In this document: one piece after another, positions 18,729 to 26,934 of the stretch | How the letters are laid out: every line of letters begins with the position of its first letter | How positions within the stretch are numbered: the stretch's first letter is position 1 | Made by a program: the position numbers and the translations under genes | Source of the DNA: JAAXKN01 sp050258815 | GTDB lineage: Bacteria > Bacteroidota > Ignavibacteria > Ignavibacteriales > SURF-24 | Reading direction: 5' to 3' | Assembly: GCA_050258815.1 (NCBI GenBank) | Contig: JBLMZM010000053.1 | Coordinates: forward strand, 50,414 to 114,413 | Length of the DNA stretch: 64,000 bases | The notes under the pieces: generated by a model | Seen by the model: only the letters and a program-made list of their open reading frames with translations | Told to the model about the DNA's origin: nothing | Database searches by the model: none

Positions 18729-20054
18729 TTACACAATCCAGGTGTAAATCAATGCCGCCACAGCCGCACTCATAACAGCAACCGAAATCCATCCGATTAG
18801 CTTTAGGGTGAACGGGATCTTAAATCTTCCCATTATTCTCCTGTCCGATGACATCAGCATCATCATGATCATGACCGGAGCTGCAATTACCCCGTTAATC
18901 GTTGCTGCCCAGAACAGGGCCTGTATTGGATTTACCGGCGTAAAATTCAGAGTTAGCCCTAGTAATGTCGAAAGAGCTAATATTGTGTAAAAATTAATTG
19001 CATGCTTTGGCTTTTGCTCAAGCCCCACAGGCCAGCGGAACAGCTCTCCAACAGCGTAGGCTGAGGATCCTGCCAGAATCGGTATTGCCAGCATTCCCGT
19101 GCCTATGATCCCGGTGCTGAATAATAAGAATGCAAACCTGCCAGCCAGAGGCCTTAAGGCTTCAGCTGCCTGAGCTGCACTGCCGATCTCGTTTATGCCT
19201 TCCATGTGCAGCGTAAATGCTGTCGTTAGCAGAATAAAAAATATTATTATGTTGGAGAAAGCCATTCCGATATATGTATCTATTTTTATGCGGCTGATCT
19301 GATCCGGCGCCTGTTCGGGGGCCTTCTTCAGCGGCTGATCCTCAGGAGTCGTGTTAACCTCTTCTGTTTCCTGCGAGGCCTGCCAGAAAAAAAGATAGGG
19401 ACTAATGGTTGCCCCAAGTACGGCTACAACTGCAGTCAGGTAATTGGATCTGAATATAAGCTCCGGGGTAACTGCAGACTTCAGCGCCTCGGTCCAGGAG
19501 AGGTCAATAATAAACGCCGTGGCAATGTATGAGAACAGCGCCAGAGACAGCCATTTCAGTATCCTGACATATCTGGTATATGGTATGAAAACCTGCAGTA
19601 TGAGCGACAGAAATGCAAATAAAACCGAATATAGCAGCACGGGTCCCCCGATCAGCAGATTCAGTGCACTGCCCATGGCTGCAATATCCGCCCCAATATT
19701 GATTATATTGGCAATTATCATCAGCAATATTACGGTAATGCCAATCCAGGGCGGATAGTAGCGATGCATGTTTCCTGCCAGGCCGCGCCCGGTAACCCGG
19801 CCAATCCTGGCGCTGATTTCCTGCGTTGCACTCTTTAAGGGATAAGTAAAAATAACGGTCCACAACAGCCCGAGCCCAAACTGCGCACCCGACTGCGAGA
19901 ACGTGGCAATGGCACTTGGGTCATCATCAGAAGCACCCGTAATTACACCGGGACCTAATCTTAACAGTAACCCCTTCAGTGACTTTTTGTCCGAAGATTT
20001 ACTTCCCTTATTAGATTCCTCCATTTTCTGACCGGTCCCGGATTTTATATGCAT
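18729..20054 (-). CDS. Nramp-related divalent metal transporter, non-canonical motifs
   Basis: A 441-residue membrane protein with about eleven helices and the Nramp fold signature GPGVITGASDDDPSAIATFS at its start. In classical Nramp/MntH proteins helix 1 carries DPGN and helix 6 carries MPH; here they read DPSA and ISPYLFFWQ, so the metal site differs and Mn2+/Fe2+ specificity should not be assumed. A cytoplasmic insert with TEEVNTTPEDQPLKKAPEQA follows helix 6. The first ATG (20054) is used; a second ATG at 20024 is possible. A 22-bp palindrome in the divergent promoter region may be its operator. Confidence 0.9.
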   Translation of the reverse strand: MHIKSGTGQKMEESNKGSKSSDKKSLKGLLLRLGPGVITGASDDDPSAIATFSQSGAQFGLGLLWTVIFTYPLKSATQEISARIGRVTGRGLAGNMHRYYPPWIGITVILLMIIANIINIGADIAAMGSALNLLIGGPVLLYSVLFAFLSLILQVFIPYTRYVRILKWLSLALFSYIATAFIIDLSWTEALKSAVTPELIFRSNYLTAVVAVLGATISPYLFFWQASQETEEVNTTPEDQPLKKAPEQAPDQISRIKIDTYIGMAFSNIIIFFILLTTAFTLHMEGINEIGSAAQAAEALRPLAGRFAFLLFSTGIIGTGMLAIPILAGSSAYAVGELFRWPVGLEQKPKHAINFYTILALSTLLGLTLNFTPVNPIQALFWAATINGVIAAPVMIMMMLMSSDRRIMGRFKIPFTLKLIGWISVAVMSAAVAALIYTWIV

Positions 20055-20149
20055 ACAGCGACAATTAAGTTTCTTTAGCGTGACGATTTAATATAATATA
20101 ACATTGTACGCCTTTTTTGACAGAGATAAAGCCGTCCCTTAGACAAGTG

Positions 20150-20171
20150 ATAAAATTGCTGGCAATTTTAT
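20150..20171. promoter_or_regulatory. 22-bp perfect palindrome upstream of the Nramp-like gene
   Basis: ATAAAATTGC (20150-20159) and GCAATTTTAT (20162-20171) are perfect arms separated by TG. It sits in the divergent region, about 96 bases before the Nramp-like start and about 106 before the GIY-YIG start. Size and symmetry fit a dimeric repressor such as a metal-responsive regulator; the regulator is unknown. Confidence 0.5.
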
Positions 20172-20277
20172 TTCGATATTCATAAAAATATATTTGGCTA
20201 TCAAAGGAGAAAATCATATATTTACTTCGATACTTATAGATATATATTGTCAGTTAAACAGTGCAGGAGAATCAGAT

Positions 20278-20640
20278 ATGATAAATAAGTCTGAATTAAA
20301 AAAACAATACAAACAAACCCTGACGCCCATGGGCATTTTTCAGGTAAGGAATACCATAAACGGCAAGGTGCTGATAGGTAAGAGTAAAAACCTTCCCGGC
20401 AGCCTGAACAAGCACAGTTTTACTCTTAAAATGAATAGTCATACCCTTCCCGGGCTGCAGGAAGAATATAATACTTATGGCGAAAGTGCATTTGTTTTTG
20501 AAGTGCTGGACCGTCTGGAACCCAAAGAAGATCCCGCATATAATTATGATGAGGACCTGGAAACACTGGAAAACCTGTGGCTCGAAAAACTGCAGCCTTA
20601 TGATGAAAAGGGTTATAACAAAAGAAAAATACGGCGCTAA
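20278..20640 (+). CDS. Small GIY-YIG superfamily protein
   Basis: A 120-residue protein from the ATG at 20278, which has GCAGGAG upstream; a longer TTG-type reading from 20194 has none. The segment MGIFQVRNTINGKVLIG corresponds to the two halves of the GIY-YIG motif but both tyrosines are replaced (Phe, Leu). The rest (NLPGSLNKHSF, then LQEEYNTYG and FVFEVLD) matches a family of short stand-alone GIY-YIG proteins found in many bacteria rather than homing endonucleases. Nuclease activity is uncertain because of the altered motif. It has no mobile-element context. Confidence 0.8.
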   Translation: MINKSELKKQYKQTLTPMGIFQVRNTINGKVLIGKSKNLPGSLNKHSFTLKMNSHTLPGLQEEYNTYGESAFVFEVLDRLEPKEDPAYNYDEDLETLENLWLEKLQPYDEKGYNKRKIRR

Positions 20641-20776
20641 CCCCGGTTTTCACCATTATGTGATTAACATAACCTCAGAAATGCAAATTTACGCGCGCCT
20701 GCGTGCACTATTTTTCTCTTTCTTTATTAGGGCTTCTGTTACACCCTTGGTTTTCCCCTTCCAAATGGGTTGATAA

Positions 20777-20846
20777 TCCACCTTCAATTTATTAGTATAA
20801 AATGACTTTATACTAAACGAAGTCGATTCTAAAACGAAGGTGGAGG
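20777..20846 (+). promoter_or_regulatory. Nested inverted repeats covering the DUF305 ribosome site
   Basis: An inner 25-bp palindrome has TTAGTATAAA (20792-20801) and TTTATACTAA (20807-20816) as perfect 10-bp arms. It is enclosed by a second perfect inverted repeat, TCCACCTTC (20777-20785) and GAAGGTGGA (20836-20844). The outer right arm covers most of the GGAGG ribosome site (20842-20846) of the DUF305 gene. The inner part fits an operator; the outer part could close over the ribosome site in RNA. Confidence 0.55.
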
Positions 20847-20850
20847 AAAT

Positions 20851-21594
20851 ATGTTCTCTAATCAGACAGGCCGGTTAAAATCATTTTTTCTTCTTGGCGT
20901 TGTTCCCCTGGCATTTGTATTATTGTTCAGCCTGCCCCGGGTAAGCAGTGCTGCCCTGGTAAACAGTTTTCAGGAAGTAACTCTTAAGCCAAATGTTTCA
21001 GAGCCTGATACCGGAATGACCGGACAATCAGGCAACATGAAGGAAATGATGAGAAAAATGCATACCGGTATGATGAACATCAGGCAGACTGGTGACCCCG
21101 ATCATGACTTTGCCGCAATGATAATTGCACACAATCAGGGTGCCATTGGTATCTCTAAATCCGAAGTTACAAATGGCAAAGATGAAAATCTGATATCGAT
21201 GGCAAAAAACGTCATTGAGGAGCAGACCAGAGACATAGAAAACCTGCAGCAGTATACAACCGGTGACACAGCTACAGTCGGTGAAAGAATGGACCATGAC
21301 AAGGATATGATGGGAAAACGCGACAGCATGATGAATCATAATGATATGACCGGTTCAACCTCCCATCAGAGAATGATGGATGATATGGATAAAATTCAGA
21401 TGACTGGTGATCAGGATAAAGATTTTGCCTCAATCATGATAACGCATGATCAGCATACAATTGATATGGCAACGCAGTATCTCCAAAAGGGAAGTAATTC
21501 GGACCTGAAGAGCACCGCACAGGACCTCATTAAAAGAAGCCAGGACGAAATTCAGAAGCTGAAGGACTGGAGCTCCAATCAATCCACAAAATAA
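20851..21594 (+). CDS. Exported protein with two DUF305 domains
   Basis: A 247-residue protein with a hydrophobic signal sequence (about residues 10-34, ending VSSA). Two DUF305 (ferritin-like four-helix) copies follow, each with the family pattern D.DF...I..H.Q.AI or .TI: GDPDHDFAAMIIAHNQGAI at about 85-105 and DQDKDFASIMITHDQHTI at about 187-205. The mature part is very rich in Met and His (for example MKEMMRKMHTGMM), as expected for periplasmic copper or other metal handling. A GGAGG site precedes the ATG. The promoter has nested palindromes. Its metal and partners are not shown by the sequence. Confidence 0.88.
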   Translation: MFSNQTGRLKSFFLLGVVPLAFVLLFSLPRVSSAALVNSFQEVTLKPNVSEPDTGMTGQSGNMKEMMRKMHTGMMNIRQTGDPDHDFAAMIIAHNQGAIGISKSEVTNGKDENLISMAKNVIEEQTRDIENLQQYTTGDTATVGERMDHDKDMMGKRDSMMNHNDMTGSTSHQRMMDDMDKIQMTGDQDKDFASIMITHDQHTIDMATQYLQKGSNSDLKSTAQDLIKRSQDEIQKLKDWSSNQSTK

Positions 21595-21611
21595 ACAGGA
21601 CTGGTAAAAAT

Positions 21612-21642
21612 AAAAAAGGGCAAAACCATCTTTGCCCTTTTA
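21612..21642. terminator. Bidirectional hairpin after the DUF305 gene
   Basis: AAAAGGGCAAA (21614-21624) pairs with TTTGCCCTTTT (21631-21641) around a 6-base loop, with A tracts on the left and T on the right. It can end the plus-strand DUF305 transcript and the convergent minus-strand gene that stops at 21669. Confidence 0.85.
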
Positions 21643-21668
21643 GTAATTAATTGAAGTGCCCTTTTCAA

Positions 21669-22352
21669 TTAATCCTCCTCATCCTCATCTAATTCAATTA
21701 ATTCCTTGGATTCATCCTGATTCTCAAGATCCCTGGTATAAATGTACTCATCATAGAATTCCTCATATTCATCATTTACCATTTCAACAAATTTGTCCAT
21801 CTGTGTCAGTATGTTATCAGCATCTCCAAACAGGTTATTCATCTGCATTACCGTGTCACTCGAAATCAGGCTCGCAATTTTGTTGTTTAGTGAATTCCTG
21901 AAGTATTCGATTTTTATACCAAGGTTGTGAATACTGTTTGTAGTTATCCCAAATTTTTTCAATTCAACAATATGCTTCAATGCCAGGATGCGGATTGCCT
22001 CGGCCTTGTTCGTCAGTTCAGCATCAAGCAGCCTGATGAAATGACTCTGCGTCAGCCTTGTCTTTTCCCTCAGCTCAACATTGTTGGTCTGTCTTGCAAA
22101 ATTAAACAGCGCGGAGGTTACCGGAACCAATGCCACAAGAAGGTCATCCTTCCTGTTAGCATTGATAATGGTTTTCTCCAGAATCTCCGATGAGAGTTCT
22201 TTTTCTTTGCGCCTTATCTCATCCATCACCTTGCGCAATTTAATTATGTTCGAGCTAAATGACCTGATGCCCGAGGTAATATCCTTATTCTCGGCTAACA
22301 GGCCTAAAACGGCTTCATACATTCCCATTTTTTTCTTTTCAATATCGTTCAT
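21669..22352 (-). CDS. Unknown helical protein with acidic tail
   Basis: A 227-residue protein that I do not recognise. It is almost entirely helical, with coiled-coil character around IRRKEKELSSEILEKT, no signal peptide or membrane helix, and a strongly acidic C-terminus (ELIELDEDEED). The ATG is well placed. It is a single gene between a bidirectional terminator and a divergent promoter region. Nothing in the context gives a function. Confidence 0.8.
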   Translation of the reverse strand: MNDIEKKKMGMYEAVLGLLAENKDITSGIRSFSSNIIKLRKVMDEIRRKEKELSSEILEKTIINANRKDDLLVALVPVTSALFNFARQTNNVELREKTRLTQSHFIRLLDAELTNKAEAIRILALKHIVELKKFGITTNSIHNLGIKIEYFRNSLNNKIASLISSDTVMQMNNLFGDADNILTQMDKFVEMVNDEYEEFYDEYIYTRDLENQDESKELIELDEDEED

Positions 22353-22483
22353 AATGCCCTCTATATTTGTTCTCTTTCGTGTCGGTTAAAACATAAATCA
22401 AAATGCTCACCCATCCCCCGAAAACTTCTGATTAAAAATAATACTACAATTTTTAACAGAATATAGGGGTTTATCTGAAAATA

Positions 22484-22504
22484 ATGTAAGTACTTTACTT
22501 ACAT
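22484..22504. promoter_or_regulatory. 21-bp palindrome in a divergent promoter region
   Basis: ATGTAAGTA (22484-22492) and TACTTACAT (22496-22504) are perfect 9-bp arms around CTT. It lies about 80 bases upstream of the radical SAM gene and 130 upstream of the unknown helical protein gene. It fits an operator for a dimeric regulator. Confidence 0.45.
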
Positions 22505-22582
22505 GAGGTTTTTCAATTTTTATTACACGGGTGAAGGGTATTTTATATTTAACTTTTAGTTTTATTGTTATATATTTGGCAA

Positions 22583-24757
22583 ATGCCGAAACCATTAAAA
22601 ATATTATTGATTATTCCCCCGTTCTCCCAGATCAATTCGCCCTACCCGTCTGCGGGTCAGCTATCGGGTTTTCTTAGGTCAAAGGATTACGACGTTTCCA
22701 GCTTCGATCTCTCGCTTGCTTCAGCACTCAGGGTGTTTTCAAAACAGGGACTTGCCACCGTCTTCAGCAGGATAGCTGGACGGGAATATGACAGTGAATT
22801 TATTCAGAGGGCACTCAGCCTGTCAGATCAATATATAAATGTCATTGATCCGGTCATTGCATTCATGCAGGGGAAAAATCCAAATCTTGCATACAGGATC
22901 ATACAGGAAGGCTTCCTCCCGCAGGGAGAATCCTTTGCCTCGGGATCAGAAGACAATAAGGCATTCGGATACTTCAGCCTGCAGGATAAGGCTAAGTATT
23001 ACTGCTCACTGTTTATTGATGATATAACAAAAATTATAAGCAGGACTATTGCTCCGCACTTCGGGCTCAGCCGCTATGCAGAAAGGATTGCTCAGAGCCC
23101 TCCTTATTTTGATCCTGTCCTTCAGGAGCTCAGTCGTCCCTTAAATCTGATTGAAGAAATTATAATAAGTGAAACAGACGCCGTAATTAAAAAGAGAACA
23201 CCCGATGTGGTTGGCTTTACGGTTCCTTTCCCGGGTAACCTGCTGGGAGCACTCATAGCTGCAAGATACATAAAGACCAACAACCCCGGCATTAAAGTTG
23301 TCTTCGGCGGAGGATATATAAATACCGAGCTCAGAAAGCTTGAAGACAAACGCATCTTCGATTATACGGACTATATAACTTATGACGACGGGGAACTGCC
23401 GCTTCTTAATATTCTTTATAACCTTGAGGGGAAAGGCAGCTGTTACGTAAGAACCCTTATGCGCGTGAACAACAGACTTGAATATATTGATGATGCGCCG
23501 CTGAAAAACCTCCCATTTGATGAACTCTCCGCTCCTTCATTAGAGGGCATAGTTCCTGAGGATTACGTCCCAATGACTGAAATGCTCAACCCCATGCACA
23601 GGATATGGTCCGACGGCTACTGGAATAAACTTTCAGTTGCACACGGATGCTACTGGAGGAAGTGCACTTTCTGCGATATAACTCTGGACTATATTAAACG
23701 CTATTCGCCGGCTAAAGCCTCTACTGTCGTAAACTGGATGGAAGAAATGATGGCCCTTAGCGGAAAGTCCGCATTCCATTTTACCGATGAAGCAGCTCCG
23801 CCAGCCCTTCTGAAGGAACTGGCACTTGAGATCCTCCGGCGGAAGCTTATCATTAGCTGGTGGGGGAATATACGCTTTGAGAAGGCATTTACCCGGGATC
23901 TTTGCAGACTGCTGGCACTCTCGGGCTGTATTGCGGTAAGCGGAGGACTGGAGGTTGCAGATGAAAGGCTGCTTCAACTAATAAATAAGGGGGTCACACT
24001 TAGCCAGGTAGCTAATGTCTGCCATGCTTTCCAGCAATCCGGTATCATGGTCCACGCATATCTTATGTACGGATTTCCAACTGAGTCCGAGCAGGAACTT
24101 ATAAACAGCCTGGAAATGGTCAGGCAATTCCTGAAGGCGGGACTTTTCCAGTCGGGTTTCTGGCACCAGTTTGCACTCACTGTACACAGCCCGGTTGCCA
24201 TTGATCCCGGGAAATTTAACATTGAGATACTTTCATCTGCCAGCAATCCTTTTGCAAATAATGACCTTTTACACAAGGATCTTAACGGAATCGATTACAG
24301 CAGATATTCAAAAGGACTAAACAAGGCTCTTTATAATTACATGCATGGAGTAGGGCTCAACTGGGATGTAACAAAGTGGTTTCAGTTCCGGGTACCCGGG
24401 AGTAATCTCGATAAGGACCTTATACAAAACTGTCTCACTAAAGCGAAGGAAGACAGCCCGGTTGCAGAGCGTGCACAGGCACTCTGGATTGCAGCCCCGC
24501 CTGTGCTTGAAAAACATGGTAACGACAGGATAACGTTAACCGTAAACTCCAATGCTGTAATCGGAAGCTGGACGCTTGAGAACAGGATAGGCCGGTGGAT
24601 TGCTCATCTGGCTGAAGCCTCCGGGATAAACTCAAAGGAGACTTCAACATTTGCCGGCCTCAGGGATACTTTTCCGGGCGGGGTTTCCGCCTTTGATGAC
24701 TTCACCCGCACAGACACATGGCATGAACTAAGAGAGCACGTCCTGCTCTTCGTCTGA
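22583..24757 (+). CDS. B12-binding-type radical SAM protein with CX4CX2C cluster motif
   Basis: About 724 residues from the ATG in MPKPLKILLIIPPF. The N-terminal Rossmann-like part resembles the cobalamin-binding domain of the large B12-radical SAM group but lacks an obvious DXHXXG motif. The radical SAM domain has HGCYWRKCTFCD with Cys356, Cys361 and Cys364, so the first spacing is four residues rather than the usual three. A later VHAYLMYGFPTESEQEL segment is typical of the family's barrel. No ribosome site precedes the ATG; a TATATTTG box four bases upstream may mean a leaderless transcript. Substrate unknown. The last 30 bases overlap tcdA on the other strand. Confidence 0.85.
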   Translation: MPKPLKILLIIPPFSQINSPYPSAGQLSGFLRSKDYDVSSFDLSLASALRVFSKQGLATVFSRIAGREYDSEFIQRALSLSDQYINVIDPVIAFMQGKNPNLAYRIIQEGFLPQGESFASGSEDNKAFGYFSLQDKAKYYCSLFIDDITKIISRTIAPHFGLSRYAERIAQSPPYFDPVLQELSRPLNLIEEIIISETDAVIKKRTPDVVGFTVPFPGNLLGALIAARYIKTNNPGIKVVFGGGYINTELRKLEDKRIFDYTDYITYDDGELPLLNILYNLEGKGSCYVRTLMRVNNRLEYIDDAPLKNLPFDELSAPSLEGIVPEDYVPMTEMLNPMHRIWSDGYWNKLSVAHGCYWRKCTFCDITLDYIKRYSPAKASTVVNWMEEMMALSGKSAFHFTDEAAPPALLKELALEILRRKLIISWWGNIRFEKAFTRDLCRLLALSGCIAVSGGLEVADERLLQLINKGVTLSQVANVCHAFQQSGIMVHAYLMYGFPTESEQELINSLEMVRQFLKAGLFQSGFWHQFALTVHSPVAIDPGKFNIEILSSASNPFANNDLLHKDLNGIDYSRYSKGLNKALYNYMHGVGLNWDVTKWFQFRVPGSNLDKDLIQNCLTKAKEDSPVAERAQALWIAAPPVLEKHGNDRITLTVNSNAVIGSWTLENRIGRWIAHLAEASGINSKETSTFAGLRDTFPGGVSAFDDFTRTDTWHELREHVLLFV

Positions 24758-25558
24758 AACAGAAAAACTCTTAGCCTGGGGTTCACTAAACCCGGATTCC
24801 GGAGATGGTCCCGGAGCCGATAAATTCAGGCCTGTTTTTTCCTGTGTCATAATGTGCCTTATTACCACCGAAGCGCAATAGCATCCGAAAATAGGAGGCA
24901 TATATGAGATTGTGCCCACAGTGGATTTTTTATTCCTCTGCAGGTCAATTATTACCGATTCCTTTACTATTTCTTCCGGAGAGAATACAACTTTACATCC
25001 TTTGTATACTCCCAGCTTATATAATCTTTTTCTGATTTTGCGGGCCAAAGTACAGTTATACGATTCAGAAATATCAGCTACTCTAACCTGTGAGGGATCG
25101 AATTTGGCGCCTGCTCCCATGGAGCTTATGACCGGCACTCCATTTTTAACGCACTGAAAAATGAGATTTACCTTTGGGGAAAGCGTATCTATGGCATCCA
25201 CCACATAATCGAAGTTCTTCGTCACCAGTTCCTCCATACACCTGTCCTCAATGTATTCACCTATCACGCTGAGCCTGAGCTCGGGATTTATATCCTTTAA
25301 CCGTTGGGCCACTACCTCTGCCTTGCTTTTACCCTGTGTACTCGACAAAGCGGGCAGCTGCCTGTTGCGGTTGCTTATATCGACCTTGTCGCCGTCAACA
25401 ATTGTCATTTCACCTATCCCTGCGCGGCAGATCAATTCTGCAGCATATGCGCCAACTCCTCCGAGTCCCAAAACGAGCACGCGTGCATTAAAGAAATTTT
25501 CAAGCCTCTCCCTGCCCACTAATAACTGTGTGCGTGATAACCAGTCAATATTATTCAT
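24728..25558 (-). CDS. tcdA: tRNA threonylcarbamoyladenosine dehydratase (TcdA/CsdL)
   Basis: A 276-residue E1-like ThiF/MoeB-superfamily enzyme that cyclises t6A37 in tRNAs to ct6A using ATP. The ATP site is GLGGVGAYAAE, with NRNRQLPA and a DAIDTLSPKV segment behind it, then SSMGAGAKFDPSQV and the C-terminal FGCYCASVVIRHI. The combination fits TcdA rather than MoeB or ThiF (length, SRTQLLVG start, no CXXC zinc pairs). It overlaps the TatD-family gene by 8 bases and shares 30 bases with the convergent radical SAM gene, so the two ends are constrained together. A Pro/Ser-rich tail of about 30 residues is unusual. Confidence 0.9.
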   Translation of the reverse strand: MNNIDWLSRTQLLVGRERLENFFNARVLVLGLGGVGAYAAELICRAGIGEMTIVDGDKVDISNRNRQLPALSSTQGKSKAEVVAQRLKDINPELRLSVIGEYIEDRCMEELVTKNFDYVVDAIDTLSPKVNLIFQCVKNGVPVISSMGAGAKFDPSQVRVADISESYNCTLARKIRKRLYKLGVYKGCKVVFSPEEIVKESVIIDLQRNKKSTVGTISYMPPIFGCYCASVVIRHIMTQEKTGLNLSAPGPSPESGFSEPQAKSFSVSDEEQDVLS

Positions 25559-26243
25559 AATCCCTAAAAAATAAATTATTAAAATTTTTCGCCATCTGAA
25601 GCTTTAATTCCTCCAGAGTAATATTTTTAAGTTCACAGGCCCTCAGATATATCTCCTCTATAGACATATTTGAGTCGTCACATTCCAGGAAAAAAAGATC
25701 ATCCGGCACCTCCGGGAATGTGGCCGGAACCCTGGATTTCTTATTGAACAGGAATTTGCCAAACGACAGATAGCAGTTGTGCTTTAACAGCTGGCCGGCA
25801 CTCTGGCTGTTGCCATTGAATCCATGAATGATCCATGGAGTCGTAAACTTAAATCTTTTCCTGATAGCAATTATATCCGAAACCGCCCTTACACAATGTA
25901 TCATCAGCGGCTTCTTTACGGCCTCAGCTATCTGCAGCTGGGCTATAAACAGCTCACTCTGCACATCCAGCGGTACAGCAATTGCACGGTCCAGTCCCGC
26001 CTCACCAATTGCCAGTATATTTTTATGCACCGAGGCTTTCCTGACGGCATTTATTGCCGCCTCAGCAGATACACCGGCTATTTTCCAGGGATGGAGCCCT
26101 GCAGTATAATAACAGCCTTCCCTGAGCAAATAATTTTCAAAGTCTTCCGCAAAGATATTTATCAGCGCAAGTTCACCGGAACCGCAGGTATCCTTGTGGG
26201 TATGGATGTTTATGAAAAGAGTCTTCGCAGAAGTGAGTTTCAT
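25551..26243 (-). CDS. TatD-family metal-dependent hydrolase
   Basis: About 230 residues from the ATG at 26243, which has CAGGT just upstream; a longer start at 26273 is less likely. Family motifs are NIHTHKD (metal His pair), IGEAGLDRA, PLMIHCVRA, IIHGFNGN and LECDDSN, as in TatD-type DNases and related metallo-hydrolases. The substrate may be DNA or a modified nucleotide or amino acid bond. It precedes tcdA with an 8-base overlap, and this pair is commonly neighbouring in Bacteroidota. Confidence 0.9.
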   Translation of the reverse strand: MKLTSAKTLFINIHTHKDTCGSGELALINIFAEDFENYLLREGCYYTAGLHPWKIAGVSAEAAINAVRKASVHKNILAIGEAGLDRAIAVPLDVQSELFIAQLQIAEAVKKPLMIHCVRAVSDIIAIRKRFKFTTPWIIHGFNGNSQSAGQLLKHNCYLSFGKFLFNKKSRVPATFPEVPDDLFFLECDDSNMSIEEIYLRACELKNITLEELKLQMAKNFNNLFFRDYE

Positions 26244-26336
26244 TCGACCTGTCTTTCTTAAATCCGTGGGCAAAAATACTAATTTCAGAGCTTCTCTTCA
26301 AAGCTAAAAATAATCATACCATGATAATTAACGCAA

Positions 26337-26628
26337 TTACATGTTCTTTTTTGCAGAGTTCACTCCCAAATCCTGCCTCATCAGCCTGGCGATCATGCGT
26401 TTTATGAACTGATCCTTGTCAATTGAGATTCCGATTTCACAATTTGGAGCCTTGGCTTCATCAATTTTTGTGTACCCATCATCAGTAATGGTCACAGTCG
26501 ATAATAACCTTCTGCCTTTCCGCGGTTTTTCCCCCGCGCTGCAGTGACTTTACCTGCGGGAAAATCCCGTTTTGACTCGAATTTAGCAGAAAAGGAATCA
26601 GCATACCGATCAGCAAAAGGTTTTTCAT
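26337..26628 (-). pseudogene. Small exported protein gene broken by a frameshift
   Basis: Reading from an ATG at 26628 gives a clear signal sequence (MKNLLLIGMLIPFLLNSS) but stops after about 48 codons. A second frame, shifted by one base, continues as a sensible protein (TVTITDDGYTKIDEAKAP, then CEIGISIDKDQFIKRMIA) to a stop at 26337. The two join across a GGGGGAAAAA tract near 26535, a typical slip site. It is either a recent pseudogene, a sequencing error, or a case of recoding. The family is unknown. It is the only gene-like content between 26244 and 26934. Confidence 0.6.
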
Positions 26629-26934
26629 GGCTTTCTTCCCGGATAGTTTATGATCAACTTATAAAATCCCCCTAATAATTGCAATCGTCCCCGTTTGGGC
26701 ATCCCATATTCACTTGCTTATTAATAATAACTTAGTTAAAATTATTCAAAAATGAGGAGCCTTTACCTGCGGGGAAGGTTCTGAAAATCTGTTATTTCTT
26801 TCGTCTCTTCCCCACGGAAAAGAAATTTCTTTGTTATTCACTCCCTCTGATTTTTAAATAATTTCCGGATATAACTCCGCACAGTACTTAGAGTAGTAAT
26901 TTATAATTTATTTTTTCTCTGACAGGAGGGCAAA
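26629..26934. other. Intergenic region, divergent promoters presumed
   Basis: This 306-base stretch lies between the broken exported gene and the PRC-barrel gene. It holds no convincing coding frame. A 14-bp perfect palindrome (AAAGAAATTTCTTT, 26819-26832) lies about 103 bases upstream of the PRC-barrel start, and a GGGGAAG/CTTCCCC pair (26771-26777 and 26807-26813) precedes it. I see no clear promoter consensus. Confidence 0.4.

Noticed and set aside
20278..20640. A homing endonuclease or mobile element
   Set aside because: The protein belongs to short stand-alone GIY-YIG proteins, the motif is degenerate, and there are no flanking repeats or intron signs.
21019..21339. Antisense open frames across the DUF305, PRC-barrel and flagellar genes
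   Set aside because: They are shadows of strong genes in other frames, with no ribosome sites and no recognisable protein features.
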